From the NCBI GenBank assembly GCA_020073215.1, contig JAIQFO010000014.1:48255-112254 (forward strand): 64,000 bases of DNA, in the 5' to 3' direction. Positions 38,801 through 46,646 of the stretch are shown in pieces. The first letter of the stretch is position 1; each line of letters starts with the position of its first letter. Position numbers and translations under genes: made by a program. This DNA is from Terriglobia bacterium (GTDB lineage Bacteria; Acidobacteriota; Terriglobia; Terriglobales; Acidobacteriaceae). The notes beneath the pieces were generated by a model. The model saw only the letters and a program-made list of their open reading frames with translations. It was not told the DNA's origin and searched no databases.

Positions 38801-39134
38801 CGCGACAGGTTATCTGAATGTGAACGCGTTCTCCCAACCCGATTTTGGTACCTTCGGGAACCTCGGCCGCAACTCCATCTATGGTCCCGGTTACAAGAAC
38901 GTTGATTTTTCCATTACCAAGCAGACTCAGATTGTGGAGCGGCTGGGATTGCAGTTGCGCGTCGAATTCTTCAACATTCTGAACCATCCGAATTTCGCGC
39001 AGCCCAATCACAACATCGATCCTGGCTTGTCCGGTGGAGAGCTCACGCAGACGCCCGACGTAGCGCAAACCAACCCCGGCCTCGGCGGTGGTGGGCCGCG
39101 CGTGATGCAGTTGGGATTGAAGCTGGTTTTCTGA
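35898..39134 (+). CDS. Oar-type TonB-dependent outer membrane receptor
   Basis: 1078 residues. The second ATG (35898) is favoured because GAGGA lies seven bases upstream and would be too close to the ATG at 35892. A signal peptide is followed by a carboxypeptidase-regulatory-like beta-sandwich (SFRGSIRGTVTDPSGSVIVG), a plug domain (VERRLVNELPLNGRDF, NINGNRDRSNNYTLDGTDNN) and a 22-strand-type barrel ending in a terminal Phe (LGLKLVF). It takes up an unknown large or bound substrate using TonB energy. The gene is apparently co-transcribed with the exported SAM hydrolase. Confidence 0.93.
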   Translation: MYRGKRNCFVGPILMGLLLWAPIALGQSFRGSIRGTVTDPSGSVIVGAKVSAKSIGTGLQREATTGADGGYVLAELPAGEYTVTVESAGLSPSAQNVQVNVGLDTAANFDLTKVEKRAEQLTVTAEAPVIETTRDVLGEVVERRLVNELPLNGRDFGKLVALTPGTTVDPSGVAGTQGGFGQFNINGNRDRSNNYTLDGTDNNDPFFNNSALNQTGIGGAPGSLLPVDAIQEFNLQSQFAAEYGRNSGSVVNIITRSGTNQLHGSAFEFLRNSALDARNFFNTESRKSVFQNNNFGVSLGGAIVKDKTFFFGAYEGQRERVGSDFLLQVPTVSEIADARAIALELDGVVNPGLDAILAFYPQSTSSDLPGVVHDKNDGNNFIVKLDHNVSNNELLTGRYAFSQSDQVFPFGSPGGFGTGSRLPDFAQTSPARVQVFSASLLSTLSSSKINEIRFGYSRYRTSFSSLNANYDPTAHGLKFGTGKLGLPEFDFTNIENLGAIGFSVPRGRTSQSYQILDNFTWLRGKHTLKFGGEFRRASIANFNDNLERGIYQFTAGACLGDSLSVPINPCSVNGTPNPDYDPVTDALAEFYTGGAVNDCCSFVLVDTGNTQRTTYNNGFSFFAQDDYRVASTFTLNLGLRWEYFGPMSEKNNLLSNLASDGTLEMVGTHGLDGLYQRDLNNFGPRLGFAWNALKNTVVRAGYGVYYDYVPQHLLIANFTSSAGVATNPIGPKPVLPMNFDPNAFNGTSTDPTAPIMSPNLSGGYSIFVTPRKFPSPYTQNWNLNIQQRFAENASLEVGYVGSKGTKLVRLTDLNENFTNENYGTIDQLFPGASSAYHSLQAIARLQNSHRFSGFASYIWSKSLDDASDGIDFVPGVAFPQDPSNLKAEHGPSSFDTRHRFTAAINYNLPTWQALGKLGSGWQLNWIVSLQSGRPIPIVTANDTSGHFYFNQRPNVVPGVDPIIHNWSAATGYLNVNAFSQPDFGTFGNLGRNSIYGPGYKNVDFSITKQTQIVERLGLQLRVEFFNILNHPNFAQPNHNIDPGLSGGELTQTPDVAQTNPGLGGGGPRVMQLGLKLVF

Positions 39135-39156
39135 GAACGCCGAGAGTTGGGTATCT

Positions 39157-39185
39157 AGAGACGCGGCTTGCCGCGTCTCTTTTTT
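39157..39185 (+). terminator. Rho-independent terminator after TonB-dependent receptor
   Basis: A perfect 10-bp stem AGAGACGCGG/CCGCGTCTCT with a CTTG loop is followed by a run of Ts. It ends the plus-strand SAM hydrolase-receptor unit just before the convergent punA gene. Confidence 0.9.
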
Positions 39186-39199
39186 ATCTAAGGCAAAAC

Positions 39200-40048
39200 C
39201 TAGCTCGGCTTCTGCAATTCCCGAGCGATCCGCGGCAGTACCGCCCGCAGCAGCGCGACGAACTGTCCCATCACTCGCCGTCCGACTTCAAGCACTTCCT
39301 CGTGGACGAGCGGCTGATCGAGAATTCCCGCGGCTATGTTGGTCACGCATGAGATGGCGAGGACGTTCATCCCCATGTGCCGGGCGGCGATTGCTTCCGG
39401 GACGGTGGACATGCCGACCAGATCGGCGCCGATGGTGCGCAGGTAGCGGATCTCGGCTGGGGTTTCGTAACTCGGCCCAGCCAGCGCGGCGTAGACGGCT
39501 TCGCGCGGGGGAATCGAAAGCTTCTTCGCTTCCTCAAGCGCCAGTTCGCGATAACGCTTGGCGTAGGTGTAGCTCATGTCGGGAAAGCGCGGGCCCAGGC
39601 GCTCATCGTTCGCGCCCGTCAGCGGATTCTGTCCTTGCAGATTAATGTGATCGCGCAGGATCACGAGCGCACCCTGTCCGTACTCGGCGTTGATGCCGCC
39701 GGCGGCGTTGGTGAGAATCAGGGCGCGTATGCCGGCTCGTCCGAGCACGCGCGTCGGAAAGGCGACTTCGGCGGCCGGGTAGCCTTCATACACATGCACG
39801 CGTCCTTGCATTACGGCCACGGGGACTTCACCTGACTTGCCGATTACAAGCTGTCCGGCATGCCCCACCGCTGTCGAACGCGGAAATGTTGGAATGTGCG
39901 CATAGGGAATACGCACGGCTTCGGTGAGGTCGTCGGCGAATGATCCGAGGCCGGAACCGAGGACAAGGCCGATCTGCGGGCGCAGTTTGGTTTGCGAGAG
40001 CACAAATGCTGCGGCGGATTCAGCGCGCGTAAACAAATCTGGGGACAT
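39200..40048 (-). CDS. punA: Purine nucleoside phosphorylase
   Basis: 282 residues from the ATG at 40048; a GTG at 40063 would add five. No signal peptide, so cytoplasmic. Family motifs are GLVLGSGLGSFADDL, MQGRVHVYEGYP, LTNAAGGINAEYGQG, ALAGPSYETPAEIRYL and GMSTVPEAIAARHMGM, the trimeric inosine/guanosine phosphorylase pattern. It splits inosine or guanosine with phosphate to base and ribose-1-phosphate. The exported adenosine deaminase gene lies 54 bp upstream in the same direction, so the pair likely form a purine-salvage unit. Confidence 0.95.
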   Translation of the reverse strand: MSPDLFTRAESAAAFVLSQTKLRPQIGLVLGSGLGSFADDLTEAVRIPYAHIPTFPRSTAVGHAGQLVIGKSGEVPVAVMQGRVHVYEGYPAAEVAFPTRVLGRAGIRALILTNAAGGINAEYGQGALVILRDHINLQGQNPLTGANDERLGPRFPDMSYTYAKRYRELALEEAKKLSIPPREAVYAALAGPSYETPAEIRYLRTIGADLVGMSTVPEAIAARHMGMNVLAISCVTNIAAGILDQPLVHEEVLEVGRRVMGQFVALLRAVLPRIARELQKPS

Positions 40049-40102
40049 AAACTCACATTTCACAAATACAAGTCGTCATCCTAGATGAACCCAACAATTA
40101 CG

Positions 40103-41623
40103 CTAGAACTTCTTCTCAAACTCAGCGAACGCCCGCTCCAGTTGCCATTGCACGCGCGCGCGTTCACTGCTCTCGAGGAGCGCTTTGCAAGGGGGCGAAG
40201 GGCTTTCCGGCTTTCGAAGATCGAGTTCGCAAACTGCGGCACTCGACTCGGGCTTCTGCCAGACGCTTCTTCCTGGAATAAAGCTGTGTTCCAGGCTGGC
40301 GCGCGCCATCCGCTTCAGATCGCCATAGGACAAGCCATAAGTTTCGACCGCCCGCAGAAATTCGTGCGTCATATCGCTGCGCGAGACACCCTCATCGTCG
40401 GTCGCAAGCGCCACCGGCACTTCGTATTTCATATACACCGGCAGAGGATGCCGGTCGCCGCTGACGCCCAGAATGACGTCGTTTGAGGTCAGGCAAATCT
40501 CGACCAGCACATTCTTCTTCGCCATTTCCCGCAGCAGCCCGATCGGGTCGTATTCGCTCATCACGGCTACACCATGCCCGATCCGTTCCGCCCCAGCGCG
40601 TTCTATCGATTCGCGAATGTGAAAGCGCAGCCCCTCGGGAGGAACCAACCCCATCGCCAGTTCGTCGGCGTGCAGCGACACGTGGGTCGCGGGATAGAAC
40701 TTGTGCAAGGCCTCGATGATCCTCATGTGCAAGTCGAAATCGTGCATGGGCACGTAGTAGTCTTCGGGCATCACCAGGTTGAAGCCTACGAAGCGCGGAT
40801 CGGCCCTGGCCAACTCGAAGCCTAGCAGGATCTGCGCGAACACCTGCTCGGGCGGCAATCCCCGCAGCACCTGGTACAGATAGTGGAGGGTGACTTCGCA
40901 TCCCGGAGAGGCTTGCGGCGTCCCGCAATGCAGGATCTCTTTCTTGCGGGCCTCGTCGGAGTCGAGTTGGCTGCGCACGGACGCCACGACATCGGCCATT
41001 CCTCCTGCGAGCAGTTTGTCGCGGAACTTGCTGAAGTCGTCGTCCCATCCAATCTTGGTGCCCAGGATGGCGGCTTGCGCACCGTCGGCCGTGTGCATCA
41101 CCTCTACATATTGCAGATGATCGGCCGCCGCCCGCGCCGCTACTTCGGCGAACGCGTCGCCCACGTGCTTTTCCATCGCGGGGCCGAACTTTTCGAAAGT
41201 CGCGAAGAAGTGGTAGTGACCCGATTCCTCTTCGCGGTGCCAGTTACGCATCGACCAGGCGTCCACGAGCTGGTTGTAGAGAATGTGGTCTTGATAGGCG
41301 CAGCGCACCGACGGCTTGACCTTGTAGGGTTCGCACGAATCGCACGACGCGTGGATCAGTTTGGAAGTGCCTCGGTCCACGCATAGAGCGTTCTCCGAGG
41401 CCCAATCGATGAAGCTTTCCGCATAGATGGCGCCGCTCAGGTGGACATGCAGATCGCCGCCCTTGGGCATCTGTTGCAAGAATGCCAGCAGCAACCCGGG
41501 CTGATGGCGCACCGACTCCAGATACTTCGCCGTCTTCTCTTCGGGGCTTTGCGCCTGGGAGATCTGTGCCAGAGAAAGAACGGTCAGGAAGCAAACAATG
41601 GCTGCCAAACGCAGGCTTCGCAT
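40103..41623 (-). CDS. Exported adenosine deaminase (ADGF/ADA2-like)
   Basis: 506 residues from the ATG at 41623 (GGAGG about ten bases upstream); a start at 41644 is possible. A signal peptide (RSLRLAAIVCFLTVLSLAQISQA) directs export. The metal and catalytic motifs of adenosine deaminases are present: GGDLHVHLSGAIY with HxH, SLHADELAMG, ERIGHGVAVM, VEICLTSNDVI and ALATDDEGVSRSDM. The length and long N-terminal helical part are closer to growth-factor-type secreted deaminases than to the 330-residue cytosolic form. It would turn adenosine into inosine outside the cytoplasm, ahead of the phosphorylase. Confidence 0.9.
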   Translation of the reverse strand: MRSLRLAAIVCFLTVLSLAQISQAQSPEEKTAKYLESVRHQPGLLLAFLQQMPKGGDLHVHLSGAIYAESFIDWASENALCVDRGTSKLIHASCDSCEPYKVKPSVRCAYQDHILYNQLVDAWSMRNWHREEESGHYHFFATFEKFGPAMEKHVGDAFAEVAARAAADHLQYVEVMHTADGAQAAILGTKIGWDDDFSKFRDKLLAGGMADVVASVRSQLDSDEARKKEILHCGTPQASPGCEVTLHYLYQVLRGLPPEQVFAQILLGFELARADPRFVGFNLVMPEDYYVPMHDFDLHMRIIEALHKFYPATHVSLHADELAMGLVPPEGLRFHIRESIERAGAERIGHGVAVMSEYDPIGLLREMAKKNVLVEICLTSNDVILGVSGDRHPLPVYMKYEVPVALATDDEGVSRSDMTHEFLRAVETYGLSYGDLKRMARASLEHSFIPGRSVWQKPESSAAVCELDLRKPESPSPPCKALLESSERARVQWQLERAFAEFEKKF

Positions 41624-41716
41624 CACAAAAAGGCCTCCAACCATGAGACCAGCATTGTAGAGGATTCGGTGCCCGAACCGCGGACGGGGCGGGGCAAATC
41701 CCGTCCGTTGTTTTCA

Positions 41717-41748
41717 ACTGGGTACTGGGTACCGGGTACTGGGTACTT
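41717..41748. repeat. GGGTACTGGGTACC tandem repeat, family D (copy 1)
   Basis: Tandem GGGTACTGGGTACC / GGGTACTGGGTAC units between the adenosine deaminase and prohibitin genes. An inverted copy is at 60759. Confidence 0.7.
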
Positions 41749-41753
41749 CTTTT

Positions 41754-42602
41754 CTACTGTCCGAGGATCAGGGGCAGGCCGTTCTTGCCGCCGCCGATCA
41801 CCACGATCTTGGCGTTCGGACTCTTGGCCAGATTTTCCGTGGCTTCAATGCCTTTCCATTCCAGCAGCTGCGCGCTGATGCCCTGAGCGACGATTTGCTG
41901 GAAGTCGCGGACGCCCGCGGCTTCGATCCGTTTGCGCTCGGCTTCCTGCTTTTCTTTTTGCAGGCGGAAGCTCATGGCCAGCGCTTCCTGCTCCGCTTGC
42001 TGCTTCGATTCGATGGAAGCCTTGAGCGTGGCGGGCAACTGGATATCGCGCAGCAGGACGCTTTCCACGATGAAGCCGCGCTGGCCAAGCAGATTCGAGA
42101 GTTGGTTAAAAATCTGCTTGGCCACCGCCTCGCGTTCGCCGGTGTAGAGAGCGTTGGCCGAGTGCGAAGCAGTCGCTTCACGAATGGCGGCTCGCAGGTT
42201 GGGCTCGACCAGTACCTCCGCGTAAGTGGGTCCGATTTTCTGGAAGACGTCGGCGGCCCTCTCGGGGTTGAGGTGGAAGATCAGCGAGGTGTCGAGGCTC
42301 ATCACCAGGCCTTCGCTCGAGGGCACGCTGGCCGTTTCCTTGATCTCCTGGGTGCGGATGGAGAGTTCATGATTGGTCTTGAACGGGTTGATGATGTGAA
42401 TGCCTTCGGGCAGGGCCTCGCCCGTGACCCGGCCAAACAGCGTCAGAACGCCCACCGCGCCTGAATCGACGCGGGTCACGGCGGAAAACAAAGAGATCAC
42501 AATCAAAAGTCCGAGGACCAGGAATCCCAATACACGCGCCAGGGAACCGCCCTGCATATCGATGATTCGGCCGCGGCCGGGAGGAGGATCGTAGATGGTC
42601 AT
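41754..42602 (-). CDS. Prohibitin-family (SPFH domain) membrane protein
   Basis: 282 residues with a single N-terminal membrane helix (ARVLGFLVLGLLIVISLFS) and a SPFH/band-7 domain from about residue 45 (VDSGAVGVLTLFGRV, EGIHIINPFKTNHELSIRTQ). A long charged helix follows (KQQAEQEALAMSFRLQKEKQ) that mediates ring assembly in relatives. The C-terminal tail is NAKIVVIGGGKNGLPLILGQ. Prohibitins form large membrane rings that organise or protect membrane proteins. The protein likely sits in the inner membrane with its domain in the periplasm. Confidence 0.92.
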   Translation of the reverse strand: MTIYDPPPGRGRIIDMQGGSLARVLGFLVLGLLIVISLFSAVTRVDSGAVGVLTLFGRVTGEALPEGIHIINPFKTNHELSIRTQEIKETASVPSSEGLVMSLDTSLIFHLNPERAADVFQKIGPTYAEVLVEPNLRAAIREATASHSANALYTGEREAVAKQIFNQLSNLLGQRGFIVESVLLRDIQLPATLKASIESKQQAEQEALAMSFRLQKEKQEAERKRIEAAGVRDFQQIVAQGISAQLLEWKGIEATENLAKSPNAKIVVIGGGKNGLPLILGQ

Positions 42603-42678
42603 GGCACACTCCTATTCACGCCTGTTCACGTTGGATTGTAGGGAAAGGCAAGACCGGAGGTAAGTATCTCGGCAGGGA

Positions 42679-43317
42679 CTATGTCCGCCGGACCAGCGTC
42701 CCGGCCAGCAGATCGTGCAGTCCCTGTTTGCGCTCCGTGAACCCGACCATGATGAAACCGATGCCCAGGATCATCCCGGAAAGCCACTTCGCGAAATGCC
42801 TACCCGTGGCGCGTCCGAATGAGATTCGGTTGCCGTTGAGGTCGGTAACTTTCATGCCAAAGATCATCTTACCCAGTGTCGCCTGGTACGACGAGCTTTC
42901 CATGAAGGCCTCGTACAACCAGGAACCGAAGATCACAAAGACAGCCGTGACGCCAGCACCCAGGAGGCCAAATCCTATATGAGGGATGCCGCTCATCATT
43001 CCTCCGGCTAGGCCGAGGGCGCCGAACATCATGCCGACTGGTGCCACGACGACGCGCACGATGATGGCGTCGATGATGACCGCGACGACGCGGATCCAGA
43101 AGCCTCCGTAGCGGGCTCCCGCAACTGGGGCCGCCTGATAGGAAGGCGCTGGGGCCGAGTAGGGCGAGGGCGGGTTGGGCGAGGAGGAAGCGGCAGCCGG
43201 CGTCGCGCCGGGTGTGGGGCTCATGGGAGTACCACAATGGCTGCAAAACTGCGCACCAACTTTATTGAGCGTACCGCACTTGTTGCAGAAGAAAGTCCCA
43301 GCCAAAGTTTCGTTCAT
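42679..43317 (-). CDS. Zinc-ribbon RDD-family membrane protein
   Basis: 212 residues. The N-terminus is a double-CxxC zinc ribbon (FFCNKCGTLNKVGAQFCSHC). A Pro/Ser/Ala linker follows, then an RDD domain from about residue 70 (YGGFWIRVVAVIIDAIIVRV) with three or four membrane helices, a TLGKMIFGMKVTDLNGNRIS core and KQGLHDLLAGTLV. RDD proteins are small membrane proteins of mostly unknown role, some being cation antiporters. The function here is not assigned. Confidence 0.9.
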   Translation of the reverse strand: MNETLAGTFFCNKCGTLNKVGAQFCSHCGTPMSPTPGATPAAASSSPNPPSPYSAPAPSYQAAPVAGARYGGFWIRVVAVIIDAIIVRVVVAPVGMMFGALGLAGGMMSGIPHIGFGLLGAGVTAVFVIFGSWLYEAFMESSSYQATLGKMIFGMKVTDLNGNRISFGRATGRHFAKWLSGMILGIGFIMVGFTERKQGLHDLLAGTLVRRT

Positions 43318-43407
43318 GGACGGGGACTATAAAGATGGATTGGCTTCTTGTCAAAGGCTAACGAGATGCGCGGCCGCAAACGGGGTGGGACCGCGTACAA
43401 GGGCCGC

Positions 43408-45330
43408 TTAGCGGGCGCGCACCACATCGCGCAACGTCAACTCCAAGCCGCCGAATTCGGGATGGTCGTTCATGCCGAGCGAATAGGCAATGTCGAGGCG
43501 GTCTCCGGCCAGTAACTGCAGACGGTCGCAGGATTCCTTCAGGCCCCAGCCCATGGCCTTGAACGCGATGTTGTCCCGCCACGAAGATGACGTTTTTGTG
43601 GTAGCGGGGCCTTGCCCCGCTTGGACGGGCGAGTCGCCCGTCCCCACACTGGCCGTCCCCACACTGGCCGTCCCCACACTGGCGATCCCCACACCAGCAT
43701 TCTCCACACCAGCCGTCACCACACCAGCCATCACCACACTAGCCGGCGACACACGCAGCCTCACATGCTTGTCTTTCACCGCCTGCGGAGGCGCCATCAG
43801 GCGCACTGCGCGCGCGGCAAAGACGGGCTCACGATTTTCCATCCCAAAAGGCTCGAGCAAAACCAGCGCCTGGTGAAGTTCGGGAGTGACGTCGCCGAGC
43901 GGCAGCTCACGATCGAACTCGAGCTGGGGTTCGAAATCGGCGGGAGTGAGCCGGGCGCGGGCGTAGCCGTTCAGATGCTCGCGCAATTTCTGGACGTTGG
44001 CGCTGGGCAACGCAAATCCGACCGCGTGCGCGTGGCCGCCGTAACGGGAGAAGAGCTCGGGGCACGATTCGATGGCGTGCAGCAGATGGAACGCTGGAAT
44101 CGACCGTCCCGAGCCGTAGGCCTCGTCGCCTTCGCGCGAGATAACCAGCGTTGGCCGCCCGTGACGTTCCACCACCCGCGAAGCCGTGATGCCAATCACG
44201 CCACGATGCCAGCCTTCGCCATCGAGGACCACGCAATACGCTTCGCGCAACGCGGGCTCTTCTTCCAGACGACGCTCGATGCCGTCCATGATGCGGCGTT
44301 CTTCTTCCTGGCGCTCCGCGTTCAACTGGTCGAGCCTTCCGGCAATCTGGCGGGCGCGCCCCACGTCTTTCTCGTTGAAAAGGTCGACCACGTCGCGGGC
44401 CGCGTCCATGCGCCCGGCGGCGTTCAGGCGAGGCGCGACGCGGAAGGCTACCTCGGTCGCGGTCAAAGCGCGCCCGTCGCCGAGTTTGGCGACTTCCAGC
44501 AGCGCCTTCAGCCCGACGTTCACGGGACGGCGCAGGCCCTGCAATCCCAGCTTCGCGAACACGCGATTCTCGCCCAGCAACGGAACAGCATCGGCAATGG
44601 TCGCGATGGCCACGACTTTCATGAACGACATCAGCAGGCGCGACTGATCTTTGATGTTAAGGCGCGCATCCAGCCGCCGCTGCATCAATCCTTGCGCCAG
44701 CTTGAAGGCCACGCCCGCGCCGCACAAATGCTTGCAGGGATAATCGCAACCCTTCTGGTTTGGATTCACTACCGCCAGGGCCTGCGGAATGCCATCGGTC
44801 CCCGGAAGGTGATGATCGGTGACGATCAGATCGACTCCGGTACGTCGCGCAGTTTCGGCGGCGGCGAAGGCGCGGATACCGGTGTCAACGCTGATGATCA
44901 GGCGGACGTTTTCGGCCGCGGCGCGTTCGATCACCTCGTCGCGCATGCCATAGCCTTCGCGGATGCGATGCGGCACGTGAAAATCGGCCGTCCCACCGCA
45001 CATTTCGATGGCCGTCTTGAGAATGACGATGGCCGTGGTGCCATCGACATCGTAGTCGCCGTAAATCAGAATTTTCTCTTTGCGCTCTAACGCGGCCTCC
45101 AGCCGATCGAGCGCGGCTTTCATCCCGCTCATTTGCAGCGGATCGTGGAGGTCGGCAAGCGCAGGCGAGAGAAAACGGGCAGCCGCCTCCGGTTCGTCGA
45201 TCCCACGGCCGACAAGCAGATCGGCGACGACGGGCAAAGCGGAGGGAGAAATTTTCAGTTTGGAATCATGCAGCGCCGCTGCCAGGATGCTAGCTTTCGG
45301 AGAATTCAGCGGATTGGCGATCCATCGCAT
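43408..45330 (-). CDS. recJ: Single-stranded-DNA-specific exonuclease RecJ with in-frame repeat insertion
   Basis: 640 residues from the ATG at 45330 (MRWIANPL, the common RecJ opening); a GTG at 45393 would add 21. DHH-family motifs are clear: LIYGDYDVDGTTA, VDTGIRAF, VTDHHLPG, and DHHA1 elements RLNAAGRMDAARDVV and GWHRGVIGITASRVVERHGR. It degrades single-stranded DNA 5' to 3' in repair. About 50 residues near 523-573 are seven Ala-Gly/Ser-Val-x-x pentapeptides plus a Gly/Pro/Thr tail, inserted between RVSP and the conserved WRDNIAFKAMGW segment. The protein is longer than the usual 550-580 residues for this reason. Confidence 0.95.
   Translation of the reverse strand: MRWIANPLNSPKASILAAALHDSKLKISPSALPVVADLLVGRGIDEPEAAARFLSPALADLHDPLQMSGMKAALDRLEAALERKEKILIYGDYDVDGTTAIVILKTAIEMCGGTADFHVPHRIREGYGMRDEVIERAAAENVRLIISVDTGIRAFAAAETARRTGVDLIVTDHHLPGTDGIPQALAVVNPNQKGCDYPCKHLCGAGVAFKLAQGLMQRRLDARLNIKDQSRLLMSFMKVVAIATIADAVPLLGENRVFAKLGLQGLRRPVNVGLKALLEVAKLGDGRALTATEVAFRVAPRLNAAGRMDAARDVVDLFNEKDVGRARQIAGRLDQLNAERQEEERRIMDGIERRLEEEPALREAYCVVLDGEGWHRGVIGITASRVVERHGRPTLVISREGDEAYGSGRSIPAFHLLHAIESCPELFSRYGGHAHAVGFALPSANVQKLREHLNGYARARLTPADFEPQLEFDRELPLGDVTPELHQALVLLEPFGMENREPVFAARAVRLMAPPQAVKDKHVRLRVSPASVVMAGVVTAGVENAGVGIASVGTASVGTASVGTGDSPVQAGQGPATTKTSSSWRDNIAFKAMGWGLKESCDRLQLLAGDRLDIAYSLGMNDHPEFGGLELTLRDVVRAR
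43604..43759. repeat. Family A-like palindrome plus 15-bp minisatellite inside recJ
   Basis: GCGGGGCCTTGCCCCGC and GGACGGGCGAGTCGCCCGTCC palindromes (43604-43641) are followed by about eight 15-bp units of the type GTCCCCACACTGGCC (43640-43759), the first three nearly identical and later ones diverged. The final CCCCACACT of the palindrome is identical to the end of intergenic family A. Since 15 is a multiple of three, the recJ frame is kept. Confidence 0.85.
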
Positions 45331-45444
45331 GGGCAGAAGAGAACGGAAGAGAGGCGGATCCTGAGGCGAAACGATTTCGGAACCCGAGAGCACCCCAGCG
45401 AACAGCTTCTGCCGTGACTTGGACTAATGATTTCTACAATCGGG

Positions 45445-45921
45445 TTAACGCTCGTCGTCCTGGTCCGGTTCGTCGATCGTGAATCCGCCGGCATCGTCGG
45501 CCAGTTCACGCAGGTGCTGATAGTGTTCGTACCATTCGGTGCCCGCTTCGTAGACGAAGACGCATCCCTGGTACGCCCATCCGAGCTGCACAAATCCGGT
45601 TTTGCCGATGTAGGCCCTCAGCCAGCGGCTTTCTTCCAGATCTTCTTCGCTGGTGTAATCGCCGTCAGCCAGGCGCTGGGACAAACGGTCGAACTCGGCG
45701 CGATCGAGCACCCAGAAATGCATGGTCAGGAAAGGCGCGCCCGTGGACTTGGCGAGTTCGACAAAATCCTTCCATCCATCCGGATTCTGCGCCGAGTCCC
45801 ACAGCACGCTGGGAATTTCTTCGCACTCGACATAGCCGAAGAAACGGCGCATGCCCAGACCTTCGATGAAGGCCGTCATATCGTCTTTCATGCCCGTCAG
45901 GTCGTCTGGATGGGGAGACAT
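45445..45921 (-). CDS. Hypothetical acidic protein
   Basis: 158 residues, acidic, with no signal peptide or membrane helix, so probably cytoplasmic. An internal ATG at residue 11 is an alternative start; neither has a strong ribosome site. The sequence is compact and aromatic-rich (MRRFFGYVECEEIPSVLWDS, FLTMHFWVLDRAEFDRL, TGFVQLGWAYQGCVFVYEAG, ending in acidic TIDEPDQDDER). No family is recognised. The frame's amino-acid composition supports it as a real gene. It is transcribed in the same direction as recJ and about 115 bp upstream of it. Confidence 0.65.
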   Translation of the reverse strand: MSPHPDDLTGMKDDMTAFIEGLGMRRFFGYVECEEIPSVLWDSAQNPDGWKDFVELAKSTGAPFLTMHFWVLDRAEFDRLSQRLADGDYTSEEDLEESRWLRAYIGKTGFVQLGWAYQGCVFVYEAGTEWYEHYQHLRELADDAGGFTIDEPDQDDER

Positions 45922-46064
45922 ATTCTGCCAACATTGTAAGACTTCGGCCAGTCAGCCGCCACTGCGCTCCGAACCACGAGCCGCGGGCCGCGGGCAACCG
46001 GTTTGCCCGCGGCTGGAGCTCGCCGCTGTGTTAGAATTTTTGTTTACACAAAATCACCACACTC

Positions 46065-46343
46065 ATGCTCTTTTCGAAAGAATATGTGGGCTATCTGGCC
46101 CGCGAAGTTTCCAAAAAACTGGTGGCGAGCGGCCTCATTGAGACCAAGGCGATGCCTGCTCTTAACGAAAAGGTGCATGCTGCTCTGCTCGAAGAACTGG
46201 CGCTCGAAGACCGCATTAATGATGAAGTGCGCGTCATCCTCGAGGCCTATTCCGACGAAATGCAGAAGAGCGGCGCCAACTACCAGGAAATGTTCCGCAA
46301 GGTGAAGACCGAGCTGGTGAAAAAGTACAAGGCTGTTCTGTAA
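46065..46343 (+). CDS. DUF507 family protein (copy 1)
   Basis: 92 residues, all helical and charged: MLFSKEYVGYLAREVSKKLV, EEELALEDRINDEVRVILEA-type helices and a lysine-rich end (VKTELVKKYKAVL). This matches DUF507, small proteins of unknown function found mostly in Acidobacteriota and delta-proteobacteria, typically as adjacent pairs. A TAGAAT hexamer at about 46032 could be its -10 box. A second DUF507 gene follows 27 bp downstream, so the two are almost certainly co-transcribed and perhaps form a heteromer. Confidence 0.85.
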   Translation: MLFSKEYVGYLAREVSKKLVASGLIETKAMPALNEKVHAALLEELALEDRINDEVRVILEAYSDEMQKSGANYQEMFRKVKTELVKKYKAVL

Positions 46344-46370
46344 CGTTGGAATTGTGAGGACGCTCCTGCC

Positions 46371-46646
46371 GTGCGATTGAGCCGCGACAAGATCAACAAG
46401 ATCGCCCACGTTGTCACGGACGCCGTGGCCGACATGGACGAGGTGGACTTCATCGAGGACCGCAATACCATCCGCCTCGAAGTCCGCAAGATTCTCGAAG
46501 AGCTCCTCATGCAGGAAGCCCGCATCGACCAGGCCGCGCGCCAAAAGATCGAAAGCCAGCGCCGTACCATCATCGAGGGCTCCGAGGAGTGGTCCATTCT
46601 CTACCGCAAGTATTACAACGATGAAGTGAAGAAACTTGGGGTGTAG
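46371..46646 (+). CDS. DUF507 family protein (copy 2)
   Basis: 91 residues with a GTG start. Like its neighbour it is helical: RLSRDKINKIAHVVTDAVAD at the start, an acidic VDFIEDRNTIRLEVRKILEE core and RKYYNDEVKKLGV at the end. It differs enough from copy 1 to be an ancient duplication kept as a pair. Function unknown. Confidence 0.85.
   Translation: MRLSRDKINKIAHVVTDAVADMDEVDFIEDRNTIRLEVRKILEELLMQEARIDQAARQKIESQRRTIIEGSEEWSILYRKYYNDEVKKLGV

Noticed and set aside
43640..43759. Possible CRISPR-like array
   Set aside because: Units are 15 bp with no spacers, lie in frame inside recJ, and no cas genes are nearby; it is a minisatellite.
43612..45090. 492-codon plus-strand frame opposite recJ, with a HTGRPHTGRPHTG-like start
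   Set aside because: The apparent repeat peptide is the complement of the recJ minisatellite; the rest has no family pattern and RecJ motifs are intact on the minus strand.
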